Origin: Candidatus Gastranaerophilales bacterium
Lineage (GTDB): Bacteria; Cyanobacteriota; Vampirovibrionia; Gastranaerophilales; Gastranaerophilaceae
NCBI GenBank assembly: GCA_944324845.1
Contig: CALUXX010000002.1
Location: forward strand, 106,496-170,495
Direction: 5' to 3'
Length of the DNA: 64,000 bases
Part shown: positions 18,266 through 26,277 of the stretch, piece by piece
Numbering within the stretch: position 1 is the stretch's first letter
Layout: the number at the start of each line of letters is the position of its first letter
Made by a program: the position numbers and the translations under genes
The notes under the pieces: model-generated
What the model was told of the DNA's origin: nothing
The model's input: only the letters and a program-made list of their open reading frames with translations
The model's database searches: none

Positions 18266-18475
18266 ATGTTTAGAATTCCGAATTTTATAGGACAGATTAA
18301 TTATTTGAGGAATACTGTTACCAGTAATCCTCAAGTTGTGAGTGATGTTGCTCCAACATTTTTGGAACAAATATCAGCACAAGATTTGTTGGAACAATAT
18401 ATGGATAGCCTTGCAAATCAGAATAAGCTTAATATTGTTCAAAAAGATTCCCAATCTTCATCGATTAAAAAATGA
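18266..18475 (+). CDS. Small protein of unknown function
   Basis: A 69-residue frame from the ATG at 18266 (MFRIPNFIGQINYL) with a helical, Gln/Asp/Ser-rich C-terminal half (QDLLEQYMDSLANQN). The composition looks protein-like and the longest frame on the other strand does not. No clear ribosome-binding site precedes the ATG. A GTG nine bases upstream (18257) is an alternative start. An 8-base inverted repeat (TTAATACT and AGTATTAA, 18223-18250) lies just upstream and may be the terminator or an operator. No family is recognised, and it could be spurious. Confidence 0.4.
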   Translation: MFRIPNFIGQINYLRNTVTSNPQVVSDVAPTFLEQISAQDLLEQYMDSLANQNKLNIVQKDSQSSSIKK

Positions 18476-18511
18476 TTTGTGTATGGAATTGTAAAGGGCT
18501 AAGTTTATTTG

Positions 18512-18540
18512 TTGTCAATTAATTTTTTGTGTGTTACAAT
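18512..18540 (+). promoter_or_regulatory. Promoter of the alpha-glucan phosphorylase-like gene
   Basis: TTGTCA (18512-18517), a 17-base spacer and TACAAT (18535-18540) are followed by a leader of about 60 bases with AAGAAGAGAGG just before the ATG at 18610. Confidence 0.75.
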
Positions 18541-18609
18541 ATCAGAGCACAAAAAATGTGCACATGAAAAATTTAGTGTATAGAAGTTATAAAAGAAGAG
18601 AGGTAAATT

Positions 18610-20304
18610 ATGGCATTACCAAATGTAGCGTATTTTTCAATGGAAATAGCTATGGATCAATCTTTAAGCACTTATTCAGGTGGCTTAGGATTTCTTGCCG
18701 GTTCACATATGCTTTCTGCAGGTTATCTGCAAATGCCTATGGTGGGTGTAACAATGTTATGGTCTTATGGTTATTATGACCAAAGAATTGACCAATCAGG
18801 CAATGTTGAAGTTGCTTATATTAGAAAATATTATGACTTTTTAACTGATACAAACGCCCAAACAGAAGTTGATATTTTCGGTGAAAAAGTTAAAGTAAAA
18901 GCATATTTAGTTCAACCAGATTTATTTGGAACTTGTCCTGTATATCTGTTAACTACAGATATTGAAGGTAACAGTGATTGGGCTAAGAGCATTTCATACA
19001 AATTGTATGATGGAAATGAAAAAATAAGAATTGCACAAGAAACAGTTTTAGGTGTAGCTGGTGTAAGAATTCTACAAAAAGTTGGTTACAATTTTGATGT
19101 AATCCATATGAACGAAGGTCACGCATTACCTGCAGCGTTTGAATTATTAAGACAAAACAATGGTGATTTGAACGAAGTAAAAAGACGTACAGTATTTACA
19201 ACACACACACCGGTTGCAGCCGGTAACGAAGTTCACTGGGTTGATACATTGTTAGAAGGCGGATTTTTTGCAGGTGCTTCTCGTGAAACAGCTGTTAAAT
19301 TAGGTGGAGAAAACTTCTCATTAACAGTAGCAGCCTTAAGAATGTCAAGAATAGCTAACGCAGTATCACAATTACACGGTCTTGTATCTAACAAGATGTG
19401 GGAATGGGTTGAAGGCAGATGCCCAATCAGAGCTATCACTAATGCTGTAAATCTTCAATATTGGCAGGATGATAGAATTAAGGAAGCTCAAAATGATCCT
19501 GAAAAATTACTTGCAGTTAAACGTGAAATGAAGGCTGAATTATTCAAATATGTTGCAAACGTTGCAGGTAAGAGATTTAACCCTGATGTATTAACAATCA
19601 CTTGGGCAAGAAGATTTGCTGATTACAAACGTGCTTGGTTAATCTTGATGGATAAAGATAGAATTGAAAGATTACTTAACGAAGATAAAATCCAAATCAT
19701 CTTTGCCGGTAAATTCCACCCGGATGATGTTATGGGTAAAGAAATGTTTAACAAGTTATTAAACAGATCTCACTCATTGAAAAACGTTGTTGTATTACCA
19801 GGATATGAATTACAATTATCAGGATTGTTGAAACGTGGTTCAGATATTTGGTTAAATACACCTCTAAGACCATTTGAAGCATCAGGAACTTCAGGTATGT
19901 CAGCAAATGCTAACGGTACAGTTCACTTATCAATCTTTGATGGTTGGACAGTTGAAGGTACATTTAGCGGAATTAACGGATATGCTATTGAATACCCTGA
20001 AATCGATGATGAAATGTCTTGGGAAGAAAGACATTGGAAAGATCATAAGTGCTTGATGAGCATTATTGAAGATCAAATCATCCCAACATACTATGATAAT
20101 AAACAAGAATGGGCTAGATTGATGCGTCAAGCTATCAGAACATCTGAAGCATACTTCAATTCAGACAGAATGGTTATTGAATACTACAACAGATTGTATA
20201 AACCAATCGCTCATGATGATGAATGTTCTGGTGAGAAAAAACACGAAATGAAAATAAATGAAGCACCTACATTTGATGCTTGGACTTTCTCTAATATCAA
20301 ATAA
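18610..20304 (+). CDS. Alpha-glucan phosphorylase-family protein lacking the PLP lysine
   Basis: A 564-residue member of the short (TIGR02094-like) branch of the GT35 glycogen/maltodextrin phosphorylase family. Recognisable blocks: VAYFSMEIAMDQSLSTYSGG at the N-terminus, HMNEGHALPAAFELLR, TTHTPVAAGNE, RFADYKRAWLI, IIFAGKFHPDD and RPFEASGTSGMSANANG. In true phosphorylases the last block reads GTSGMK (GTGNMK in the long branch), and that Lys forms the Schiff base with pyridoxal phosphate. Here it is Ser (codon TCA at 19906-19908). Either the enzyme works without PLP as a glycosyltransferase, or it is inactive or regulatory. The rest of the active-site framework is well kept, which argues against decay. 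The codon use is more polished than in its neighbours, suggesting high expression. It has its own promoter and terminator. Confidence 0.85.
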   Translation: MALPNVAYFSMEIAMDQSLSTYSGGLGFLAGSHMLSAGYLQMPMVGVTMLWSYGYYDQRIDQSGNVEVAYIRKYYDFLTDTNAQTEVDIFGEKVKVKAYLVQPDLFGTCPVYLLTTDIEGNSDWAKSISYKLYDGNEKIRIAQETVLGVAGVRILQKVGYNFDVIHMNEGHALPAAFELLRQNNGDLNEVKRRTVFTTHTPVAAGNEVHWVDTLLEGGFFAGASRETAVKLGGENFSLTVAALRMSRIANAVSQLHGLVSNKMWEWVEGRCPIRAITNAVNLQYWQDDRIKEAQNDPEKLLAVKREMKAELFKYVANVAGKRFNPDVLTITWARRFADYKRAWLILMDKDRIERLLNEDKIQIIFAGKFHPDDVMGKEMFNKLLNRSHSLKNVVVLPGYELQLSGLLKRGSDIWLNTPLRPFEASGTSGMSANANGTVHLSIFDGWTVEGTFSGINGYAIEYPEIDDEMSWEERHWKDHKCLMSIIEDQIIPTYYDNKQEWARLMRQAIRTSEAYFNSDRMVIEYYNRLYKPIAHDDECSGEKKHEMKINEAPTFDAWTFSNIK

Positions 20305-20321
20305 TAGGTAGTTCAATAATT

Positions 20322-20355
20322 AAAAAAAGACCGATAAATTTGTCGGTCTTTTTTT
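20322..20355. terminator. Bidirectional intrinsic terminator
   Basis: AAAGACCGA pairs perfectly with TCGGTCTTT around an 8-base loop, with seven A on one side and seven T on the other. It lies between the phosphorylase-like gene and the convergent minus-strand gene ending at 20354, so it serves both. Confidence 0.92.
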
Positions 20356-21154
20356 ATTGAATAAGTTTAGGTTCTTTTTCAAAATAGTTTGTAAAATTTA
20401 ATTGGTAATCTTTTAAAGGAGTGCAATATGCTTCCAGATCAAGGGAAATTCCTTTTTTCAGCGGGTAAGTTTTTATACCGAGAGATTTATAAATTGCTCT
20501 TGTAAAAACATTAGATATTGCATCACTGCCTCTCATCCAAGGTGTTGAATGTGCCAAAACCCAGCGAATTTCTGCTATTGTCGAATTTATATTAGCCAAG
20601 TCTTGTGGTGTTAGTTTTTTATTTAGATATTTAGGGAATAAATTTTTATATAGATTAAATACATAGTCTAAAGAGATATTAATGCTATCGGACGAGCCGT
20701 GTAGAATTTGTTTTTTACCATTAAGCATAATTGGTTTTGATAGCCCTAACCCCTTTTGAGGAAGTTCCAGAATGGTATTTTTCATTCTATCTAAACGAGT
20801 TTCGTAAAGTTTATATCTATTATCTTGGTATTTTGTGGTAGCTTCGCTTTGAAAACTTAGCCAACCTTCACGTGTTGTTCTTAAAATACCTGTGTAAAAT
20901 TTTTTGTATATTTCCAAAACTTGATTATTGGCTTTTTTCACACCATTGGTAATTATTTTTAGAACATTTTCACCTGAAGTTTCTCTTTTAATTAAATCAG
21001 ATGCAAGATCTGCTGTTTTTATAATTTCATCAGCCCAAATTTTATTTTTCCCATAACCGCGTATTCTTACGTAAAAATCATCACGTTTGAATTTTAAGTG
21101 TTTATCGTAAGGATTTTTTAATATAGTTTTTAGGTTAAGGTTTGGAATTTTCAT
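20354..21154 (-). CDS. Unknown 266-residue protein
   Basis: No family recognised. The protein is soluble, Lys-rich in the first 100 residues and predicted mainly helical. The most distinctive segment is in the last third: IAEIRWVLAHSTPWMRGSDA, followed by a helix and SLGIKTYPLKKGISLDLEAY. A His-Ser-Thr-Pro-Trp/Arg-Gly-Ser pattern like this is seen in some bacterial effector-like proteins, but I cannot assign one. The start ATG overlaps the stop of the upstream gene by one base, so the two are cotranscribed and coupled. It begins MKIPNLN, similar to other signal-less accessory proteins in the window. Confidence 0.75.
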   Translation of the reverse strand: MKIPNLNLKTILKNPYDKHLKFKRDDFYVRIRGYGKNKIWADEIIKTADLASDLIKRETSGENVLKIITNGVKKANNQVLEIYKKFYTGILRTTREGWLSFQSEATTKYQDNRYKLYETRLDRMKNTILELPQKGLGLSKPIMLNGKKQILHGSSDSINISLDYVFNLYKNLFPKYLNKKLTPQDLANINSTIAEIRWVLAHSTPWMRGSDAISNVFTRAIYKSLGIKTYPLKKGISLDLEAYCTPLKDYQLNFTNYFEKEPKLIQ

Positions 21155-22275
21155 TATTCATCTATGGATTCTTTTTTCAGTGCATCTAAAAAGTCTTCAA
21201 ATCTGTCTTTTCTGTCTTTGTTGCTATAGTCTTCGATTATTTGGGCAATTTCTTTTACAGATTTTCCCGGCAAGTCATAGTGTTCGGCAATATTATATGC
21301 AACTTCAATGGCAGGTTTTTGGTTTTTATGAATTTCTGTATTAGTTTTTCTTTCTTCAAGTAATTTAAGTAACTTTTCATCAATTTCAAAACCATATTTT
21401 TCTGATATTACATTTGCTATTGCGATTGTATCAACCCCATCTTCAAATATTTCCATCTGTTCCTGACGGTTGATTCCTTCAAGTCTTTCTTCGGTTGTTT
21501 TTCCTGACAGTTTCACCAAATCCAGTATTAAATCTGTTTTTTGATTATCGTTAAGGTTCCCATATTTGTTGCCATCTAGTGATTGGATTATACCAACACC
21601 TATTGTGCGATATTTTTTATTGAATAAGTCATATACAGAATCTAAATTGTTTTGATCTGCTATTTTGGTCAGATATCCATATATGTTGTATGTTGTATCA
21701 AGATCAGTAGAGTATTTCTTTTCTAATAAATGTTTTAGAGGTGTATAATCTCTTGCAAATTTATGCTTTTCAACTTCACTTTTTCTTGAGTATCCTTGAG
21801 GTTTTGTGATATCACCTGCTTCAACTTGTTCTATTTCAAGTTGGGTTAAAACTGTGTTTTCATAATCGGTTAAATTAAATTCATTAGTAAGTGTTTCTAT
21901 TAACCAGCCTTCTTCGTTTGCAAATTCACACGGATCATCACTTTGTAAATCGGATAATTTCTTGAAATTAGATTCTTTTAGAAAGTCTTTTATTATTTGT
22001 TCAGCTCTTTTTTCTTGTTCTTTATCAAGTCTGAAAACTTTAGCAATACCTTTCACAAAGTTCGCGTCTTCTTTTGTTAATTTTATTTCTGAATCCTTAT
22101 TGGCACAAAAATTAACTTGAGTTCTACCTAACATTTCAGCAGGAGTCATTCCAACCGTTCCTGATGTTTCAACAGCATTTTTGTTTTCAATAGGGGTTGT
22201 TTGCTCCGGGTTATTTTTTGCATAGGAATTTTGCTGTAATTTGCTTACATGTGGGGAAAATGAATTAATTTGCAT
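21154..22275 (-). CDS. Unknown 373-residue protein with Asn/Gln-rich N-terminus
   Basis: No family recognised. Residues 1-52 are polar, Asn/Gln/Thr-rich and probably disordered. A VNFCA motif at 54-58 marks the start of the folded part, which is acidic and helical (KLTKEDANFVKGIAKVF, then EKRAEQIIKDFL). There is no signal peptide or membrane segment. The motif and the MQINSFSP start resemble several other unknown proteins in this window. It is the first gene of a two-gene operon with the 266-residue protein, and the ATG is preceded by AAAGG. A TTGTTT-17-TATGGT promoter on the minus strand is possible. Confidence 0.75.
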   Translation of the reverse strand: MQINSFSPHVSKLQQNSYAKNNPEQTTPIENKNAVETSGTVGMTPAEMLGRTQVNFCANKDSEIKLTKEDANFVKGIAKVFRLDKEQEKRAEQIIKDFLKESNFKKLSDLQSDDPCEFANEEGWLIETLTNEFNLTDYENTVLTQLEIEQVEAGDITKPQGYSRKSEVEKHKFARDYTPLKHLLEKKYSTDLDTTYNIYGYLTKIADQNNLDSVYDLFNKKYRTIGVGIIQSLDGNKYGNLNDNQKTDLILDLVKLSGKTTEERLEGINRQEQMEIFEDGVDTIAIANVISEKYGFEIDEKLLKLLEERKTNTEIHKNQKPAIEVAYNIAEHYDLPGKSVKEIAQIIEDYSNKDRKDRFEDFLDALKKESIDE

Positions 22276-22490
22276 ATTCTACCTTTCTAAATCTTGTACC
22301 TAAAACGAAACCATAATCTTTTAGAATTTATAAAACAAAAAATGCATGAAAATTGTTATTTTATTAAGATTTATGAAACAAGAACATGCGTGAAAAACTA
22401 GCCAAAAGGCTAATGTTAAGCTTTGTAAAGTGTAAAACCTACACTATATAAGGGTTTTTAGGAAGAAAGAAATTAAATGAAAAGATGTTA

Positions 22491-22519
22491 TTGACATATA
22501 AAATTTGTTGTGGCATAAT
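22491..22519 (+). promoter_or_regulatory. Strong consensus promoter for an intergenic small RNA
   Basis: TTGACA (22491-22496), exactly 17 bases, then CATAAT (22514-22519). This is the best -35 in the window. No coding frame of reasonable length follows before the terminator at 22638. Confidence 0.8.
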
Positions 22520-22525
22520 AATTAC

Positions 22526-22665
22526 ATAAGATTTAAGTGTAGTCGAAACACTAAATATAAATAGTTCATTAACCCCAAAACATATAAACTCCTAAATAAT
22601 AAACACTAAAAGAGACCATTAGGATGCAGAAAACGACCCACTCACAAGTGAGTGGTTTTTTTTTT
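22526..22665 (+). ncRNA. Candidate small RNA, about 140 nt
   Basis: The 411-base gap 22276-22686 holds a consensus promoter and a strong terminator on the plus strand, 120 bases apart, with no gene between. The predicted RNA starts with a small hairpin (GTGT-AGTCGAA-ACAC near 22538). A long unpaired A-rich stretch follows, with AACCCC and CTCCT segments that could pair with Shine-Dalgarno sequences, and then the terminator hairpin. It resembles no RNA family I can name and does not look like 6S RNA or tmRNA. The next gene is on the opposite strand, so it is not a leader. The left half of the gap (22276-22490) holds two more small hairpins (AGCC-AAAA-GGCT and GTGTA-AAACC-TACAC) of unknown role. 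Confidence 0.65.
22638..22665 (+). terminator. Intrinsic terminator of the small RNA
   Basis: CCACTCAC (22638-22645) and GTGAGTGG (22648-22655) form a tight stem followed by ten T. The T-tract is only on the plus-strand side. Confidence 0.92.
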
Positions 22666-22686
22666 GCTTCGAAATGAAAGAATAGA

Positions 22687-23415
22687 TTAATGAGAAATTA
22701 TTTTAGCTTCAACTCGTTTAGCGCTATCGATTGAATTATTAAAACCATTAAGAAGTTCAGCGGCAGTGCGAGCATTATAAAATCTTCCGCTAGTAACGAG
22801 GGCAGTACATCTTAATTGATCTAAATCTTCTGCGTTATCAACGTTAAATGCAATAACGTCAATAGTTACATCTTTTCGTATTTTAATTAAGTTCATGACA
22901 AAAGTACAAGGACTTTCGTCACAATTTTCACCACCATCTGTGAGCAGGATTATATGTTTTTTGCCTTTAAATCCCATAAAATCATATTTTATGGCTTGTT
23001 TAAGCGAGTAAGTAATCGGAGTCATACCTCTTGGTTTTGCTTTTGATAATGCGAAGTTAACGTGTTCTCCATTATTTTTCATAATTGGACTGATTAAAGT
23101 TGAGGCACGGCAGGCTTCTATTGGAGTAAATCCCATTTTATGTCCGTAAACTCTTAGACCGACCCAAGCATTCGGGTTTATTTTAGGCAAAATTTCTTTC
23201 ATTGTATTTAGCATGTGGTCAACTTTTCTAGCGCCATCCAGAGTTTCTGTCATACTATTTGAAAAGTCGAGTATGAAAAGTATTCTTTCCCCTGCATCAG
23301 AATCAAAGTTCTGTGTATAAGTTTTGGGGTTATAGACTCCATATTGTGCACTTTGCGCTAATAGTCCACAAGATATTAATAAAGTAATAGAAATTAATGA
23401 AAATATTTTTTTCAT
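22687..23415 (-). CDS. Exported von Willebrand factor A domain protein
   Basis: A 242-residue protein with a signal sequence and a vWA domain. The metal-ion-dependent adhesion site is complete: DFSNS (DxSxS) at about residues 50-54, the Thr in RGMTPIT, and the Asp in LLTDGGENC. The signal region contains LISC at 13-16, which fits a lipobox, so it may be a lipoprotein, but cleavage by signal peptidase I after LLAQSA is also possible. Secreted single-domain vWA proteins of this type bind ligands or surfaces through a divalent metal. There are no obvious partners, and it is monocistronic between the small RNA and the calpain-like gene. Confidence 0.88.
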   Translation of the reverse strand: MKKIFSLISITLLISCGLLAQSAQYGVYNPKTYTQNFDSDAGERILFILDFSNSMTETLDGARKVDHMLNTMKEILPKINPNAWVGLRVYGHKMGFTPIEACRASTLISPIMKNNGEHVNFALSKAKPRGMTPITYSLKQAIKYDFMGFKGKKHIILLTDGGENCDESPCTFVMNLIKIRKDVTIDVIAFNVDNAEDLDQLRCTALVTSGRFYNARTAAELLNGFNNSIDSAKRVEAKIISH

Positions 23416-23604
23416 ATTAAGATTATCACAATTACTTTAAAAATTTTGAATGTGCAGTTATTTTAGCAAGTGGCTTATTTGAGATTTGTTTATAATTTTA
23501 TTAAGGTTTGTAAATCTAATTTAAAATGAAAAGCAATAATTTTCAGTCTATATACTTTATATAAATATATTAGAGATAGAGTATATAATTAGTTGAGGTG
23601 CGAA

Positions 23605-26226
23605 ATGGTTGAACCGGTTGGAAACAATCACAATATTAAGCTAAAAGGAACTAATGTTCAGTTAAATAATAACAATGTAAAAGGCATAGTTCTAAATGAA
23701 AAGAGTCCAATATTTTTGAAGAATAGTGATAAAGATGGAGATGGAGTGATAAGCCAAAAAGAAGCCAAAGATTTGTTAAATGAATTAAAAAAGGTTTCTA
23801 AAAACGATACTTTATCTTCAAGAGAATTGGAAGCATCAAAACTAGGAGAAAAATCAGATATAAAGAAAATTGCAGCTATTGTTAATGGTAAGAAAGCAGG
23901 TAAAGTTAATGTTTCTCGAGATGGTCATGATACAACGATAACCACGCAAAATTCTGATGGTACAATTACCAAAGTTGTAACTCAAGGTGATAAAAGAATA
24001 ACGAGTAATTATGATGTTAATGGAAATTTAACTTCTCAGAAAGAGGTTAATTCAAATGGTTCAAGTGAATCTCAATTTAAATATGACGAAAATGGGAATT
24101 TATTGAATAAGAATACTGTAAATAGGGATTCAAAAAACAGAATAACTGGTTCTGCAAAGTCTGTATATTCATACGATGAAGCAGGAAACAGAATTGGTGA
24201 AAACCGAGTTAAATTTGATAAAAAGGGTAAACCTATAGAAACTACTGAGGTAAAAATACAAAATAACGTTTATGGCAGACCTGTAAAAATTTCATCAAAA
24301 ACGACAGATGCCAAAGGAAGATTAGTATCTACTTCTTCTCAGGTAAACCAATATCAAGAAGGTAAATTAGTATCTTCAGCGATAAAAACCTCTAACAAAG
24401 ATAGTGTTGTTTCAACTCAAAAGAACTATGCCTCTGATGGAAAAACACTTGAAAGTTCATATCAAGTAGTAACTAATAAAGATGGAACATCTGCAACTAC
24501 TACGCAAAGGAATAATAAACATGGTAAATTACATGAAAGACGTACGGTAAAAAAAGATGCTCAAGGTAATGTAATTTCTGATATGGCATCAAAAACAGAA
24601 TATGCTTCTGATGGTAAAACTATTAAAAAAATGACAAACTCAGGTACTGTCGAGGGTTATCCAAGACAAAACGAGATTATATATGATAGTAATGGAAAAA
24701 TTTCGCATATTGATAGTATGTATTATCAAAGAGGCGAAAAGATCGTTGAATCTTATGACGGTCCAAATTTAGATAATAGAAAATTTATAATACCATCAAA
24801 ACAAACAGTATATGAAGCAGATGGAAAAACAATAAAAGAAGTTACCATAAATAAATTTGATAAAGATGGAATATTGATAGGCGAGGAAGTTCAAGATAAA
24901 GATGGAAATATTATAGCAACACATGATTTTAGTGAGATTGATGGAAAATTTGATACATCATATCAAAAAAGCCGTGGAGATTGTTATTTGCTTGCAGGTT
25001 TAAACTCCTTAAATGAATCTACCGCCGGTCAAGAATTATTAAAAGATACAGTAACAATAGGTAAAGATCCAAAAACGGGTGAAACTACATATACAGTGAA
25101 ATTCCCTGGAGCTGCAAAAATTCGAGAAGAACTTATTAAACAAGGAGTTCCGGAAGATCAGATTGATATAAAAGATTCATATACATATACAGAAACAGAA
25201 ATTAATGAACATGCAAAACGAGCAGGTAAAGATTACTCTGCGGGAGATAAAGATGTTTTGCTAGTGGAAGTTGCATATGAAGATTTAAGAACAGATGCAA
25301 AAGAAGATATAGAAGATTTGCGTGAAGCAAATCCAAAACTAACAGATAACCAAATAAAACAACAACTTCATATATCCGGAGTGTTGAATAATGGAGATAA
25401 TTTGAGCGGAGGTTATGCTCATGAACCAATATTTATGCTAACAGGCTTAGAAAGTGAGGTTTATAAAGTTTCAGGAAAAGTTGATAATGCTCCGGTTTGT
25501 AATATTGATTCAGAACTAAATATGACAGTAGTAGGTGGAGAATATAATATTAGTGCCAAAGATGAGGCAAAACTGGATTCAATGTTTGATAAGATAGAAC
25601 AAGATTGTAAAGACGGACAACTAGATAATTATGCAGCAACGGTTGGTTTTACTGTTGCATCTCAAACAGTGAATGGAAAATTAGTTAGAGCCGGAGGTCA
25701 TGCGTTTACAATAACTAAAGTCGAAGGTGATAATGTTTATTTGAAAAACCCTTGGGATCCGACAAAAGAAATTGTAATGACAAGAGATGAAGTTAAACAT
25801 GCTGCAACAAAACTTTCTTTGGCTGATATTAACTCAGATCAAATTTCACATAATGAGAATAATTCACCTATAGTTCCAATACAAGAAAATAATACCAATT
25901 CAAATACAATACAAAATATGCAAGAACTTGTACAACAAGTTAATCAACACATCGCAAATCAATCTTCCCAACCACTTGTAAATGGATTGCAAGCCGGCTC
26001 TTCATATACAATTCCGGGTGGGCAAGGGTATTTAAGATTGATTGTGGATGCTCTTAAAACTCAAGGCATTGAACCAAATGAAACGAATATTAAAAAAGCA
26101 AAGGAACAATTTAAAACGGCAAACAAAGGTGCAGTGCATGTTTATAATGGTTCAAATTCAAAATATAGAGGAAATGAATATTTAATAAAGGGAGAAGTTG
26201 TAAAAATCCCTAAATTTGAAATGTAA
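23605..26226 (+). CDS. Calpain-like (family C2) cysteine protease with EF-hand and YD-like repeats
   Basis: An 873-residue protein. Start ATG at 23605 is preceded by GAGGTG at normal spacing. An in-frame TTG at 23593 would run through that site. Layout: polar N-terminus; a canonical EF-hand calcium loop DKDGDGVISQKE at about 42-53; a 350-residue array of YDENGNL / YDEAGNR / ASDGKT-type repeats resembling RHS/YD repeats; then a calpain-type papain-fold domain from about 445. The catalytic triad is complete: Cys460 in RGDCYLLAGLNSL, His699 in AGGHAFTITKV and Asn715 in LKNPWD. The last 150 residues are Gln/Asn-rich. No signal peptide. Calpain-like proteases in bacteria are poorly studied, and an EF-hand suggests calcium control. 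A secreted or host-directed role is plausible but unproven. Confidence 0.85.
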   Translation: MVEPVGNNHNIKLKGTNVQLNNNNVKGIVLNEKSPIFLKNSDKDGDGVISQKEAKDLLNELKKVSKNDTLSSRELEASKLGEKSDIKKIAAIVNGKKAGKVNVSRDGHDTTITTQNSDGTITKVVTQGDKRITSNYDVNGNLTSQKEVNSNGSSESQFKYDENGNLLNKNTVNRDSKNRITGSAKSVYSYDEAGNRIGENRVKFDKKGKPIETTEVKIQNNVYGRPVKISSKTTDAKGRLVSTSSQVNQYQEGKLVSSAIKTSNKDSVVSTQKNYASDGKTLESSYQVVTNKDGTSATTTQRNNKHGKLHERRTVKKDAQGNVISDMASKTEYASDGKTIKKMTNSGTVEGYPRQNEIIYDSNGKISHIDSMYYQRGEKIVESYDGPNLDNRKFIIPSKQTVYEADGKTIKEVTINKFDKDGILIGEEVQDKDGNIIATHDFSEIDGKFDTSYQKSRGDCYLLAGLNSLNESTAGQELLKDTVTIGKDPKTGETTYTVKFPGAAKIREELIKQGVPEDQIDIKDSYTYTETEINEHAKRAGKDYSAGDKDVLLVEVAYEDLRTDAKEDIEDLREANPKLTDNQIKQQLHISGVLNNGDNLSGGYAHEPIFMLTGLESEVYKVSGKVDNAPVCNIDSELNMTVVGGEYNISAKDEAKLDSMFDKIEQDCKDGQLDNYAATVGFTVASQTVNGKLVRAGGHAFTITKVEGDNVYLKNPWDPTKEIVMTRDEVKHAATKLSLADINSDQISHNENNSPIVPIQENNTNSNTIQNMQELVQQVNQHIANQSSQPLVNGLQAGSSYTIPGGQGYLRLIVDALKTQGIEPNETNIKKAKEQFKTANKGAVHVYNGSNSKYRGNEYLIKGEVVKIPKFEM

Positions 26227-26230
26227 TAAA

Positions 26231-26271
26231 AACAGAAGCGAGGAAGCTATTTTAGCTTCCTCGCTTCTGTT
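26231..26271. terminator. Bidirectional terminator hairpin
   Basis: A perfect 19-base stem with a TTT loop lies between two convergent genes. The T-tract is better on the minus-strand side (TTTTTATTAC), so it chiefly serves the decarboxylase. The plus-strand side has only TTAAATCTTT. Confidence 0.88.
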
Positions 26272-26277
26272 AAATCT

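Noticed and set aside
18083..18370. A 95-codon minus-strand frame overlapping the small protein at 18266
   Set aside because: Composition is not protein-like and it overlaps the end of the PLP enzyme gene.
22276..22490. A second small RNA or CRISPR-like repeat
   Set aside because: The two short hairpins and the two similar GC-poor segments (GCATGAAAA, GCGTGAAAA) do not form a regular array or have a clear promoter and terminator.
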